Part shown: one piece after another, positions 8,547-17,320 of the stretch | Layout: every line of letters starts with the position of its first letter | Position numbering within the stretch: the stretch's first letter is position 1 | Source of the DNA: Planctomycetales bacterium | GTDB taxonomy: Bacteria > Planctomycetota > Planctomycetia > Planctomycetales > Planctomycetaceae | Length of the DNA: 64,000 nucleotides | Assembly (NCBI GenBank): GCA_026400835.1 | Contig: JAPLOA010000067.1 | Span: 17,545 to 81,544, forward strand | Reading direction: 5' to 3' | The notes under the pieces: generated by a model | What the model saw: the letters and a program-made list of their open reading frames with translations, nothing else | What the model was told of the DNA's origin: nothing | The model's database searches: none | Translations under genes and position numbers: made by a program

Positions 8547-10766
8547 TTACTTCAAGCCTCTGCGAATCAGCAAGGCTTCCACCGTGGGTTCACTGCCGCG
8601 GAAGGCCTTGTAGGATTCCATTGGTTCGCGGCTGCCGCCTCGGCTGAGAATTTCTTTGCGGAAGAGGTCACCGTTCTCGCGAGTACATCCACCCAGAGAC
8701 ATCATGCGAGCAAACGCGTCGGCTGCCAGAACTTCACTCCACAGGTACGCATAGTAGCTCGACGAATAACCGCCCGACCAGATGTGAGCGAAGTAAGCAG
8801 TGCGATAACGCGGAGGAACTGGAGCGTAATCGATGCCAAGTTTCTTCAGCGAGTCGGCTTCGAAAGTTTCTGCATCCGTTGGAATCTCTTCGCTGGTCAG
8901 AGAGTGCCATTCCAGATCCAGCAACGCTGCAGAGAGATACTCCAGCGTGTCGAATCCCTGATTAAACTTGCTGGCCTTGATGACCTTGTCCAGCAGCTCC
9001 TTCGGAATCTGTTCTCCGGTTTTATAGTGCTTCGCGTAGTTCGCAAGAATGGCTGGCTGGATGGCCCAGTCTTCTTCGAAGGTCGACGGGAACTCTACAA
9101 AGTCCCGAGGCGTCGCAGTGCCCGAGACAGACGGATAAGTCACGTCTGAAAACATGCCGTGCAATGCATGTCCCATCTCATGAAATAGTGTGGTCACATT
9201 GTCGAAACTGATTAATGCTGGTTCGCCGTCGGCCGGACGAGGAATGTTCAGAACGTTGACGATCACCGGCTTTTCGTTCAGCAGCGCCGACTGATCCACA
9301 AAAGAACTCATCCACGCACCACCGCGCTTGGTATCGCGTTTGAAGAAGTCTCCGTAGAACAGTCCGATCTGAGAGCCGTCGCTGTCAAGCACATCAAACA
9401 CACGAACGTCCGGATGATAGACCGGCAGGTCTTTGCGTTCGCGGAACGAGATCCCGTACAGCTTATTCATCGTGAAGAACACACCATTCTTCAAGACGCT
9501 GTCGAGTTCAAAGTAGGGCTTAACGGCCGCTTCATCGACTTCGAATCGGGCTTTGCGGACCTTCTCTGCGTAGTATTCCCAGTCCCATGGAGCCAGCTCA
9601 TGATCGACTCCTGATTCCTTGATCATCTTCTCCAGGTCAGCCGCTTCGACTTTGACTCGAGCCAATACGCCCGGGACCAGATCGGTCAGCATCTTGCGAG
9701 CAGCAGCCGGATTCTCTGCCATCTGATTCTGAAGCTTATACGACGCGTGGTCCTCGAATCCCAGCAGTTTGGCTCGTTCGGCTCGCAGTTGAGCGATCTC
9801 CAGAATCAACGGGCGGTTGTCGATTCCCCCATCGCGGCCGAGACCTCGAAAAGCCGACGCCTCCCAGACGCGTTTTCTTAGCGATCGATTGTTGAGCGAC
9901 GACAGAACCGGCACACGCGTCGTGTTGGTGATCTCCAGAAGGTACTTGCCTTCGAGTCCTCGTTCTTTCGCTCCCTCGGCGGCTGCGGCAATGTCGGCGG
10001 CGTCCATGCCGTCCAATTCTTTGACGTCGCTGACGACGACTGCTCGTTCCTTGCTGATGGCCAGCAGGTTTTCTTCGAACTTTGTCTCCAGCTTCGAAAG
10101 TTGCTCATTGAGTGATCGAATGCGAGCCTGTTGCTCATCATTCAGCTTTGCTCCAGCGCGGACGAAGCTTTCGTAATGTTGCTTCAACACCTCGGCCTGC
10201 TCGCCATGCAGTTTCAGAGACCCGCGTGAGTCCCACAACCTGGCAACTCGCTCATACAACCGACGGTTCAGCAGAATATTGTCGGAATGAGCTGCCTGCA
10301 GTGGAGCCAGCTCGGTTTCAATATTCTGCAGGGCGTCGTTCTTGTGAGCAGAAGTGAGATTCGAAAAGACGTTGCGGACGCGTGTCAGCAAGGCCCCTGA
10401 CTTTTCGATGGCCACGATGGTATTGTCGAATGTCGGAGCTTCTGTTTGAGATGCAATCGCTTCCATCTCAGCCAGTTGTTGTTTCATTCCCGCCATGAAG
10501 GCTGGCTGAAAGTGTTCAACTTTGATGACATCGAAGGCTGGCGTATGAAACAGCAAAGCGCTTGGCGATGAGAACGGATTGTCAGCAGACAGATCGAAAG
10601 ATGTATTCACAGCAGGTTGGCTCGTGGAAAACGGTTGATTAGCGGGAATAGGCTCAGCGGCCGACACAGAACCGACGACCATGGCCGCTGCCAGCGCCGA
10701 AGCGGCGGTAAGATTCTGTCGGGATTGAAGTGAAAACAGAGCGTTCCGAAACGTCGCAGAGGTCAT
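8547..10766 (-). CDS. M3-family metallopeptidase (oligopeptidase A / Dcp-like), exported
   Basis: A thimet-oligopeptidase-family zinc peptidase of about 739 residues. The catalytic motif FHEMGHALHG is followed by the downstream acidic zinc-ligand block DFVEFPSTFEEDW, as in Dcp and PrlC. The tail YAYLWSEVLAADAFARM is also typical. The N-terminus (from MTSATF, start 10766, preceded by GGGGA) has an Ala-rich hydrophobic stretch ending ...GSVSAAEP that reads as a signal peptide, so it probably degrades peptides in the periplasm like E. coli Dcp. The reading frame extends upstream to 10889, but that part is rejected in favour of the signal-peptide start. It is followed by an unrelated gene 15 bases upstream of its reading frame. 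Confidence 0.93.
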   Translation of the reverse strand: MTSATFRNALFSLQSRQNLTAASALAAAMVVGSVSAAEPIPANQPFSTSQPAVNTSFDLSADNPFSSPSALLFHTPAFDVIKVEHFQPAFMAGMKQQLAEMEAIASQTEAPTFDNTIVAIEKSGALLTRVRNVFSNLTSAHKNDALQNIETELAPLQAAHSDNILLNRRLYERVARLWDSRGSLKLHGEQAEVLKQHYESFVRAGAKLNDEQQARIRSLNEQLSKLETKFEENLLAISKERAVVVSDVKELDGMDAADIAAAAEGAKERGLEGKYLLEITNTTRVPVLSSLNNRSLRKRVWEASAFRGLGRDGGIDNRPLILEIAQLRAERAKLLGFEDHASYKLQNQMAENPAAARKMLTDLVPGVLARVKVEAADLEKMIKESGVDHELAPWDWEYYAEKVRKARFEVDEAAVKPYFELDSVLKNGVFFTMNKLYGISFRERKDLPVYHPDVRVFDVLDSDGSQIGLFYGDFFKRDTKRGGAWMSSFVDQSALLNEKPVIVNVLNIPRPADGEPALISFDNVTTLFHEMGHALHGMFSDVTYPSVSGTATPRDFVEFPSTFEEDWAIQPAILANYAKHYKTGEQIPKELLDKVIKASKFNQGFDTLEYLSAALLDLEWHSLTSEEIPTDAETFEADSLKKLGIDYAPVPPRYRTAYFAHIWSGGYSSSYYAYLWSEVLAADAFARMMSLGGCTRENGDLFRKEILSRGGSREPMESYKAFRGSEPTVEALLIRRGLK

Positions 10767-10904
10767 GGCGTTTTTCCCCGTTGATGAAGAGTGCCGAATT
10801 CCAGAACTCGGCCAATCAGCGATGACGAAGTGTAATGTGGTTTCCGCCGCTTGTCTGCTCAGGCGACGATGAAGCCGCTCGCATCGCAAGAGTTGCGCGT
10901 TTGA

Positions 10905-12221
10905 CTATGGACGAATTTCCATCAGCGGCTCTGTCGTGATTCTGACATCATCCACAAACAATGTCGCTGGCTCATCTCCGAAAGAGTGGGCGGAGATGCC
11001 AACTTCCAGACTGTCATACATCATGCCTCGGAATGGCAGAGTCGGCCCGTGGCTATCGACGACCAACTGTTCGTCCTGCCAGACCTGAACATGTCCCTCA
11101 TCTGGATGCAGGAACACGTGCCACGTCACCTGAACCCATTGATCGGTTGGAAAATCAACTTTTGCTTCAGAAGCCTGACGATATTTGGGCTTCTTCAGGG
11201 CCTTCAGTTCGACACCCAGTTCCTGACCATCAAACAGCATGAGTCTGATCCCCGGTGACTCCTTCACTTCTCGCCCTTCAAGATCCGCCAGTGTGAATGG
11301 TCGAGTCGGCCCATCGATACGGAACCACGCCTGAAACCAGAAGTGTTCGTTCTGTTCGAAGTAAACAAAGCCTGTACCAAGCGATGCCTTTGCGCAGGCC
11401 ATGCGAGCTGACTTCGCCGGGCAAAAGCAGCGCAGGGACTGCTGACCGCTGTGAGCATGAAGCTTTGATGGACCGACAGAAGCATCAAGGAATCCAGCTT
11501 TAGCATTCAGAATCTGATTGCGGAGATCAACGTAATCGGAGACGGCTGGTGTCTGAGGTGTTTGCAGAGTGAACTCGGTCCACTTGCGTTCTTCCCCAAT
11601 CAGCGATCGCAGGCCATCGACGTCTTCAGGCACATCTTCGAATCCATCGGCAAACTCTTTCAGTAACTGATAACGTTTGCCCGAATCAGGGTCGACGCGG
11701 AAGACTGTCTCTCCCTCTTTCACGATGTTGCGAGCGATACTCTCGGGATCAAAAACGCGATCGACCCACGTCCACGTGCCACGTTCGCTGATGATTCGAA
11801 AAACGTTTCCGTCATCAGCCAGAACGTACGGAACGCCTTCGAGTGTTGTTGTGCGCAGAATTCTGTCTGCCGGATAAGCCTGCACTTCTTCAGGCTTCTG
11901 CAGCTGAGGCATGACAACCACAATCAGCAGCACGGCTCCGATCAGCAGGATCCATCGTTTTGAGCGAGACTTCACAGGGAGTTGCTCCAGCAGGTGAGGT
12001 TTTTTGTCAGCAGGCGAGTTAACGCATTCAGGATGGACCAGGGGCTCGCGTCCACCAAAGCCTGTTTCGTGACTACGATGATAATCTTCGATCGCACTAT
12101 GATCCGCGAGCAGGATTTCATTAAAATCGCCGCGGGCTGAATCAACCCCGGCGAACGGTTGGGCGTCAGCCTTCCGTGTAGTACCGTTGGTGCGGCGGAA
12201 GCTCTCTATTTCCCGATACAA
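10905..12221 (-). CDS. Membrane-anchored protein with laminin-G/concanavalin-like C-terminal domain
   Basis: A 438-residue protein: a cytoplasmic N-terminal tail of about 85 residues, one membrane segment (RWILLIGAVLLIVVVMPQL, about 89-107), and a large outside part. The last 200 residues (from FLDASVGPSKLHAHSGQQS to DVRITTEP) have the layout of a concanavalin-like/polysaccharide-lyase-like beta sandwich: an F-Q-A-W-F-R strand, a W-V-Q-V-T-W-H strand, and a closing FVDDVRI strand. Its ATG overlaps the end of mnmE by 16 bases, so translational coupling is likely, although no functional link to tRNA modification is obvious. Glycan binding is inferred from the fold only. Confidence 0.7.
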   Translation of the reverse strand: MYREIESFRRTNGTTRKADAQPFAGVDSARGDFNEILLADHSAIEDYHRSHETGFGGREPLVHPECVNSPADKKPHLLEQLPVKSRSKRWILLIGAVLLIVVVMPQLQKPEEVQAYPADRILRTTTLEGVPYVLADDGNVFRIISERGTWTWVDRVFDPESIARNIVKEGETVFRVDPDSGKRYQLLKEFADGFEDVPEDVDGLRSLIGEERKWTEFTLQTPQTPAVSDYVDLRNQILNAKAGFLDASVGPSKLHAHSGQQSLRCFCPAKSARMACAKASLGTGFVYFEQNEHFWFQAWFRIDGPTRPFTLADLEGREVKESPGIRLMLFDGQELGVELKALKKPKYRQASEAKVDFPTDQWVQVTWHVFLHPDEGHVQVWQDEQLVVDSHGPTLPFRGMMYDSLEVGISAHSFGDEPATLFVDDVRITTEPLMEIRP

Positions 12222-13603
12222 AAATTACTGAAGATGTGGTCCAGAATATCGTCAGTGTAGACATCACCCAGGATCGTACCTAGTTCATGCAGTGCGGAGC
12301 GAATCTCCATGCAGATCAGTTCGTCGCCGTGATTCGCCTGGGTTGCCGTGAGAGCGTGGCTTAGTGATTGCGTGGCTTGCTGCAGACTATCGCGACAACG
12401 TACAGCCGTTGTTCCGAGCAGCTCGCTGCGAGATGCGTTAGCGGAGTTCAAACACGCCCGAATCGTCTCGCGCAGAGCTTCGATGTTATGACCCGTTTCC
12501 GCGCTCACGCACAAGGCGCTGCGAATCGTAGCGTCGGATTCATCCGACGGACCTTCTGTCGTCAAATCGATCCGAGTCAGCACATGAATCATGGCCGACG
12601 ATTGCTTCGCCGCGAGCCTGCGAAGTTGCTCGTCTTCCGCTTTGTCTTTATCAGAAAGATCCGCGGCGGTACACCAGACGACAAGATCCGAGGCTGAGAC
12701 CTGTTCACCGCGGAGCTCCTGAGCACGTTCCATGATCAGATCGGCCGCATCTTCCCAGCCAGCGGTGTCGATTATTTCTATGTCCATCGAATCCAGCGGC
12801 AGCGTGGCCGTGAGATAATCTCTGGTCGTCCCGGCGATTGGTGAGACGATCGCCTTTTGCTGTCCGATTAGTCGATTAAACAGAGTACTCTTGCCGGCAT
12901 TCGGCAGCCCCGCCAAAACAACTCGGCGACGATATCCGGCTGGCAATCGGCTGGCGGAGTCCTCGGCCAATTGTCGCACAACGAGCAACGCTTCCTGCAG
13001 CCGACGAGCAATCTCGGACTTCGTAATGAACTCAATATCTTCTTCAACGAAATCCAGGCCCGCCTCAAGATCTCCCAGAAGTGCAATCAGATCAGCTCGC
13101 ACCTGACCCAGCCGAGACGTCATTCGGCCACCAAGCTGAGACAGTGCCTTCTGGAGTTCTTCATGATCCGTCGCTTCGATGACACCCAGCACCGCTTCCG
13201 CTTGCAGCAGGTCAATGCGGCCTGAAAGAAACGCCCGCAGCGTAAACTCTCCTCGCCGAGCCAGTCGAGCACCCTTTTCACAAAGGTGCTCAATCGTGGC
13301 CTCCAACAGCGGAGGCGAGCCGATCAGATGGAACTCGGCCATCGGCTGGCCCGTGTAACTTCGCTTTGTCGGCCAGAACATCAACGCGACCGGCACGGGA
13401 ACAATGATTGAGGACAGTTCCAGTTGTCCTGTGAATCGTCGAGGCAATTTCGACGAACACCAACTGTTCGAGTTTTCATCCGGGCGAAACAACTCTGCTA
13501 CAACATCTGCGGTTGCTATTCCACTGACCCGTACAATCCCGCGCAGGGCGGAGCCGGGAGGTGAAGCAAGGGCAACAATGGTGTCATCAAGGTCAAGTGG
13601 CAT
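12206..13603 (-). CDS. mnmE: tRNA modification GTPase MnmE
   Basis: MnmE (TrmE) works with MnmG to make the cmnm5 modification at U34 of certain tRNAs. The formyl-THF-binding N-terminal domain begins MPLDLDDTIVALASPPGSAL. The G domain has GLPNAGKST (232-240), AGTTRD (257-262) and DTAGW (279-283). The C-terminus ends in the catalytic CIGK (462-465). The usual G4 motif NKxD reads TRID (343-346). The length of 465 residues from the ATG at 13603 fits the family; the open frame upstream of it is not conserved sequence. The stop codon overlaps the downstream membrane-protein gene. Confidence 0.95.
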   Translation of the reverse strand: MPLDLDDTIVALASPPGSALRGIVRVSGIATADVVAELFRPDENSNSWCSSKLPRRFTGQLELSSIIVPVPVALMFWPTKRSYTGQPMAEFHLIGSPPLLEATIEHLCEKGARLARRGEFTLRAFLSGRIDLLQAEAVLGVIEATDHEELQKALSQLGGRMTSRLGQVRADLIALLGDLEAGLDFVEEDIEFITKSEIARRLQEALLVVRQLAEDSASRLPAGYRRRVVLAGLPNAGKSTLFNRLIGQQKAIVSPIAGTTRDYLTATLPLDSMDIEIIDTAGWEDAADLIMERAQELRGEQVSASDLVVWCTAADLSDKDKAEDEQLRRLAAKQSSAMIHVLTRIDLTTEGPSDESDATIRSALCVSAETGHNIEALRETIRACLNSANASRSELLGTTAVRCRDSLQQATQSLSHALTATQANHGDELICMEIRSALHELGTILGDVYTDDILDHIFSNFCIGK

Positions 13604-13674
13604 GAATGCACTGTAGAGCCAGGAGTCGCAACACAGAAGCGAATGAATTGGCGGCTCGTGGGATGAGCGTAGCA

Positions 13675-13840
13675 TGTAGCCCCACGCTTCAGCGTGGGGC
13701 AAGTAGCCACAGACACAGACCGGCGCAGAACAGCGGAAAGTGCCTTGTGTTTTGGACGTGGTGAATCTGCTCCGGCCGTATTCACGGCCCTGTTGACGGG
13801 GATGCTCATTAACCCCACGCTGAAGCTTGGGGCTACGCGC
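13675..13840. repeat. Inverted pair of GCCCCACGCT hairpins
   Basis: A perfect hairpin GCCCCACGCT-TC-AGCGTGGGGC lies at 13679-13700. A second, slightly diverged copy lies in opposite orientation at 13811-13836. Each can fold alone, and the two can also pair with each other. There is no T-tract. It lies in the gene-free stretch 13604-14133, which otherwise contains only the repeat at 14043. Confidence 0.75.
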
Positions 13841-14042
13841 TACCGCCGCATTCGCGGCGAATCTCAGGGACTGAGGTTTGTCACATGGTTAGGAAGGGTG
13901 GCACGGCTACGGCCAGCCGCACGGTTATGGCCGGTCTCCTGACCGAGCCACTCGTTCCGACCGGCACTGTCTCCTGTGCTGGTTGTTCTCGATAGGCAAC
14001 CGGTGGACTCCGCGAGTAGCCGGTTGATCTAATGCGTTTTCA

Positions 14043-14114
14043 CAACCCGAAACATGAGTGAGGGATAAAGATTACGGAGTTTTCAACAACAATCCCTCGC
14101 TGCCGCAGCGGGTT
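14043..14114. repeat. AACCCG...GAGGGAT dispersed palindrome, diverged copy
   Basis: Arms AACCCGAAACATGAGTGAGG (from 14043) and the inverted AATCCCTCGCTGCCGCAGCG (from 14090) are separated by about 27 bases. Same family as the elements at 5696, 22431, 51176 and 57771. Confidence 0.7.
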
Positions 14115-14133
14115 AGAGATTAAATCAACGTCA

Positions 14134-14625
14134 CTATGCCTCCATCGCCGCGGCGGTGCAGACGAATTCGAGGCGAGCAGTGACTTTGCCGTCGACAGAG
14201 CATTTGCCCTTCAAATAGAAGGCATTGGCAACTCGCTCTGTCAGCTCCACGTTCAGCTCGATGGTTTCCCCCGGCCGAATCATCTTGCGGAACTGGACGT
14301 TGTTAAGTCGCGTGACGACGGGAACTTCATCTGATCCGGTCGGGACTAACTTTGAAATTAGTACCGCTCCGGCCTGAAAGCAGGCTTCACATTGCAGCAC
14401 TCCCGGGAAGACCGGGAAGGCCGGATAATGGCCCTGAAAGACCGGCAAGGATTCCTTAAGGACTTTGCGAGCCACGATATGTGTTTCGCTGATCTCGGTG
14501 ACTTCATCCAGCCACAAAAACGGATCACGATGAGGAATGCAGGCTTTGATTTCGTCGGTGTTCACGGGCGAAGCCAGAAAAATTTCAGGGAGTAATGTGA
14601 GTACCAAAGAGACAAGCCGGGACAA
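14134..14625 (-). CDS. FabZ-like 3-hydroxyacyl-ACP dehydratase (hot-dog fold)
   Basis: The FabZ signatures are visible: PHRDPFLWLDEV (31-42) and GHYPAFPVFPGVLQCEA (65-81), with His66 and Glu80 in the catalytic positions. FabZ dehydrates beta-hydroxyacyl-ACP in fatty-acid elongation. The listed start is a TTG giving a hydrophobic 20-residue lead. A GTG at codon 21 (about 14565) gives 11 residues before PHR, which matches family length better. It stands alone rather than in a fab cluster, so it could be a paralogue used for a special lipid or for polyketide-type chemistry. It lies directly downstream of the NtrC-like regulator gene (53-base gap). Confidence 0.85.
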   Translation of the reverse strand: MSRLVSLVLTLLPEIFLASPVNTDEIKACIPHRDPFLWLDEVTEISETHIVARKVLKESLPVFQGHYPAFPVFPGVLQCEACFQAGAVLISKLVPTGSDEVPVVTRLNNVQFRKMIRPGETIELNVELTERVANAFYLKGKCSVDGKVTARLEFVCTAAAMEA

Positions 14626-14678
14626 ATTTCATCCCGGCCTGTGTCAGGCAAACAGAGTGATTGCAGTTACCGACGGCC

Positions 14679-16019
14679 TTACAGCTCGATCTTCAGTTCT
14701 TCGATCTTGCGATATAGACTCGACAAGCCCAGTTTCAAGCGGCGAGCCGCCTCTTTCTTGTCCGGGCACTGACGAAGAACTCGCGTGATGTGCAGGCGTT
14801 CGTAGTGTCGCAGAGCCGAACGCAGATCGTCGGTGTCTGGCAATGAAGATCCACCGCCCAATAGATCCGGCGGAAGGTCGTTCGGAGTAATCTCTTCGCC
14901 TTCGCACATCATGACGGCTCGTTCGATCGCGTTATCCAGCTGGCGAACGTTGCCCTTCCAATGCGCGGCCATCAAAGTGCGAATCGACTCACTTGTCGCA
15001 CCAGAGACGCGTTTACCCATGGCTTCGCGATGGCGGACGATGAAGTATTCGACCAGTTCCGGAATGTCGTCGAGACGTTCTCGCAGTGCGGGAATACGAA
15101 TCTTGACGCCATCCAGACGATAAAACAGATCTTCCTGGAAGTTACCGTCAGTCACTTCCTGGCTTAGATCACGAGATGTTGCGGCAATGATACGAGCCTG
15201 AACCTTGACGGGCTTGGCACCGCCAACCGGAGTGACTTCCTGATACTCGATTGCTCGCAGGATTTCAGACTGAGTTCCCGGCGGCAGCTGAGCGATCTCG
15301 TCGAGGAACACTGTTCCGGTTCCAGCAGTGACGAGGGCACCTTCCTGCCCGTCTTTGTTTCCGAAAAGCTGAGTTTCCAGCAATTCGACAGGTCGAGTTC
15401 CACAGCTCACAGCCAGAAATTTTTCGTCCTTGTTTGGACCGGCCACATGGATTTCGCGAGCGAACAGTTCCTTGCCCGTGCCGGTTTCTCCAACCAGCAG
15501 AACGTTTGAATTTGTGGCCGCGACTTTGCGAATGGTCTTCAGCAGTTCCTGAAGAGCATGGCTGGACCCCACAACCTGATCAAAGCCCGCGCTGCGAGCC
15601 AGGTCGTTGCGGAGTCGTTGATTTTCGCGATAGAGATCCTGGAACTTGAAGAGTCGTTGCAGACGCTTTACCAGTTCTTCAAAGCGAACGGGTTTTACGA
15701 GATAGTCGAAGGCTCCGGCGGTGAACGCTTCCACGGCATTTTCGACGGTCGCGTACGCGGAGATAATCAGCACGAACATCGCTGGATTGATGCGATGCAA
15801 CTGGCGAAGGACTTTTACGCCATCACCGTCGGGAAGTTGAATGTCACAAATCCCGACATCGTAATCACGTTCCTGAGCCACACGGATGGCTTCGGCCGCA
15901 GTTCCGGCGGTACGGACTTCAAAACCTTCACCCATCAGGAACTCCGCCAGAGTTTCCCGAATGATGGGCTCATCTTCAACAACCAAAATCGACTTTCGCT
16001 GAGCGATAGTTCCAGACAC
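14679..16019 (-). CDS. NtrC-like response regulator with REC, AAA+ and Fis-type HTH domains, lacking GAFTGA
   Basis: The receiver domain (10-120) has acidic residues E15/D16, phospho-acceptor D59, and K109 in YLVKP. The AAA+ domain (150-385) has Walker A GETGTGKE (177-184) and Walker B VFLDEI (237-242). The C-terminal Fis-like helix-turn-helix (410-446) has KKEAARRLKLGLSSLYRKIE. Between LFG (218-220) and GTVFLDEI the sequence is NKDGQEGALVTAGT, so the GAFTGA loop that contacts sigma-54 is missing. It may therefore act on another sigma factor, or as a repressor. The start is GTG at 16019. No histidine kinase gene is adjacent. A FabZ-like gene follows. Confidence 0.9.
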   Translation of the reverse strand: MSGTIAQRKSILVVEDEPIIRETLAEFLMGEGFEVRTAGTAAEAIRVAQERDYDVGICDIQLPDGDGVKVLRQLHRINPAMFVLIISAYATVENAVEAFTAGAFDYLVKPVRFEELVKRLQRLFKFQDLYRENQRLRNDLARSAGFDQVVGSSHALQELLKTIRKVAATNSNVLLVGETGTGKELFAREIHVAGPNKDEKFLAVSCGTRPVELLETQLFGNKDGQEGALVTAGTGTVFLDEIAQLPPGTQSEILRAIEYQEVTPVGGAKPVKVQARIIAATSRDLSQEVTDGNFQEDLFYRLDGVKIRIPALRERLDDIPELVEYFIVRHREAMGKRVSGATSESIRTLMAAHWKGNVRQLDNAIERAVMMCEGEEITPNDLPPDLLGGGSSLPDTDDLRSALRHYERLHITRVLRQCPDKKEAARRLKLGLSSLYRKIEELKIEL

Positions 16020-16448
16020 GGTCTTCAGACTCCGAACTACAGACGCGGATTTACCGGGCGCCGCACACCAGGGCGGCAGCAGAGTTCCGCACAGAACAAC
16101 CGGCGTTATGGTGTTAAACCGGCTCGGTTTACAAACGAAAAACGCTCGCCAGCGAGACCATTCTCACGCGCTGCATCTTCCGACTGCCACGATTGTAGCG
16201 AAAACCCTCAGGCAGACGAACTGTGCACACAAATGTCACTCAGGTTTCCGGCACGAAGGCCCAAAATGAGCCATTCAACCGGTAAATCCCGCTCTGCTGC
16301 CATGATTTGAGTTATCGAACCGTACCCCCGTGGATGTCAGGCGAGGGTGTTTCCCCATGATTCTTGTCGCGTTGACGAGCAGCAGACGAGTAATCATCAT
16401 CCCTGCGATCCTCCGATTGTTCTCGTCGAATAGACTACCGAGTGCCCC
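16020..16448. other. 429-base divergent intergenic region, no gene seen
   Basis: Lies between divergent regulator and phosphoesterase genes and presumably holds both promoters. No repeat, RNA gene or convincing reading frame was recognised. Confidence 0.5.
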
Positions 16449-17165
16449 ATGCGAATTCTTCTGCTGGCCGACATCCATGCAAACTGGCCAGCGCTGGCGG
16501 CGATCAATGAGCGATTCGATGCGTGTTTGTTTCTGGGCGACGTCGTCGACTACGCCACGGATCCCCTGCCCTGCATCGACTGGGTTCGCAAGTATGCTCT
16601 CGCGACGGTCCGCGGCAATCATGATCACTCGGTGGCTCAGCGCGTTGTCGTGAAGCCGGGCGGGACTTTTCGTCGCATGTCAGCCGCGATGCGACCGAGA
16701 CACTTCGAAGTTCTGAACGATGAGCATCTCACTTGGCTGGCTCAAATGCCGGTGACTCGTTATCTGACTTTAGGTGATCATCGTTTTTTGCTCGTCCATG
16801 CCACACCTCGTGATCCGATGGATGAGTATATCGGCGATAATGCCGAACAATGGCAGCAGCGACTGGAGCATGTCGACGTGGATTTTGTTTGTGTCGGCCA
16901 CACGCACATCCCGATGCAGCTTCAGCTTGAGAAGACTCAGGTGATTAATCCGGGCAGCGTTGGTCAGCCTCGTGATGGCGACCCTCGCGCGGCCTATGCG
17001 ATTATTGACAAAGGGCAGGTTGAGTTTCGACGTGTCCCTTATGATATTGATCAGACGATTCGCCACATGCGGAGTTGTGGTATCGATGAGAACATCGTGG
17101 CGAAAGCGGAAGTCGTGCTCCGCAGCGGCGGTAGCCCCACGGCCTCGGGGTATTCAGAGCTCTGA
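16449..17165 (+). CDS. Metallophosphoesterase (YfcE/MJ0936-like)
   Basis: A calcineurin-type phosphoesterase of 238 residues with the full set of metal motifs in order: ADIHANW (7-13), GDVVDY (about 30), GNHDH (about 57), VHATPRD, and VGHTHIP, then NPGSVGQPRDGDPRAAYAI. The last block is typical of the small phosphodiesterase/phosphatase group that includes YfcE. A cytoplasmic dinuclear-metal hydrolase is expected; the substrate is unknown. It is followed by a large palindromic repeat at 17191, which could also act as a transcription barrier. Confidence 0.9.
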   Translation: MRILLLADIHANWPALAAINERFDACLFLGDVVDYATDPLPCIDWVRKYALATVRGNHDHSVAQRVVVKPGGTFRRMSAAMRPRHFEVLNDEHLTWLAQMPVTRYLTLGDHRFLLVHATPRDPMDEYIGDNAEQWQQRLEHVDVDFVCVGHTHIPMQLQLEKTQVINPGSVGQPRDGDPRAAYAIIDKGQVEFRRVPYDIDQTIRHMRSCGIDENIVAKAEVVLRSGGSPTASGYSEL

Positions 17166-17190
17166 AGCGTTTGGCGGCTGAAGAAAGAAT

Positions 17191-17278
17191 GTAGGGTGGG
17201 ACCAGCGTAGCGCCGGCCCACCTTCGTTGAAGAGAAATGGTGGGCCGGCGCTCGCGATGCGAGTTGGTCCCACCCTAC
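17191..17278. repeat. 88-base inverted repeat (GTAGGGTGGGACCAGC type)
   Basis: The left arm starts GTAGGGTGGGACCAGCGTAG (17191) and continues with CGCCGGCCCACC. The right arm, GGTGGGCCGGCGCTCG then GGTCCCACCCTAC, ends at 17278. The arms pair over about 33 bases with a small mismatch region, and a loop of about 20 bases separates them. No T-tract. A non-autonomous palindromic element by appearance. Confidence 0.85.
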
Positions 17279-17320
17279 GAATTTGTTACACAGACGCGAA
17301 CAAGACTCAAGGCGTGAGAT

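Noticed and set aside
10767..10889. 41-residue N-terminal extension of the M3 peptidase
   Set aside because: The Met at 10766 starts a signal peptide and has a purine-rich upstream site; the extension has neither.
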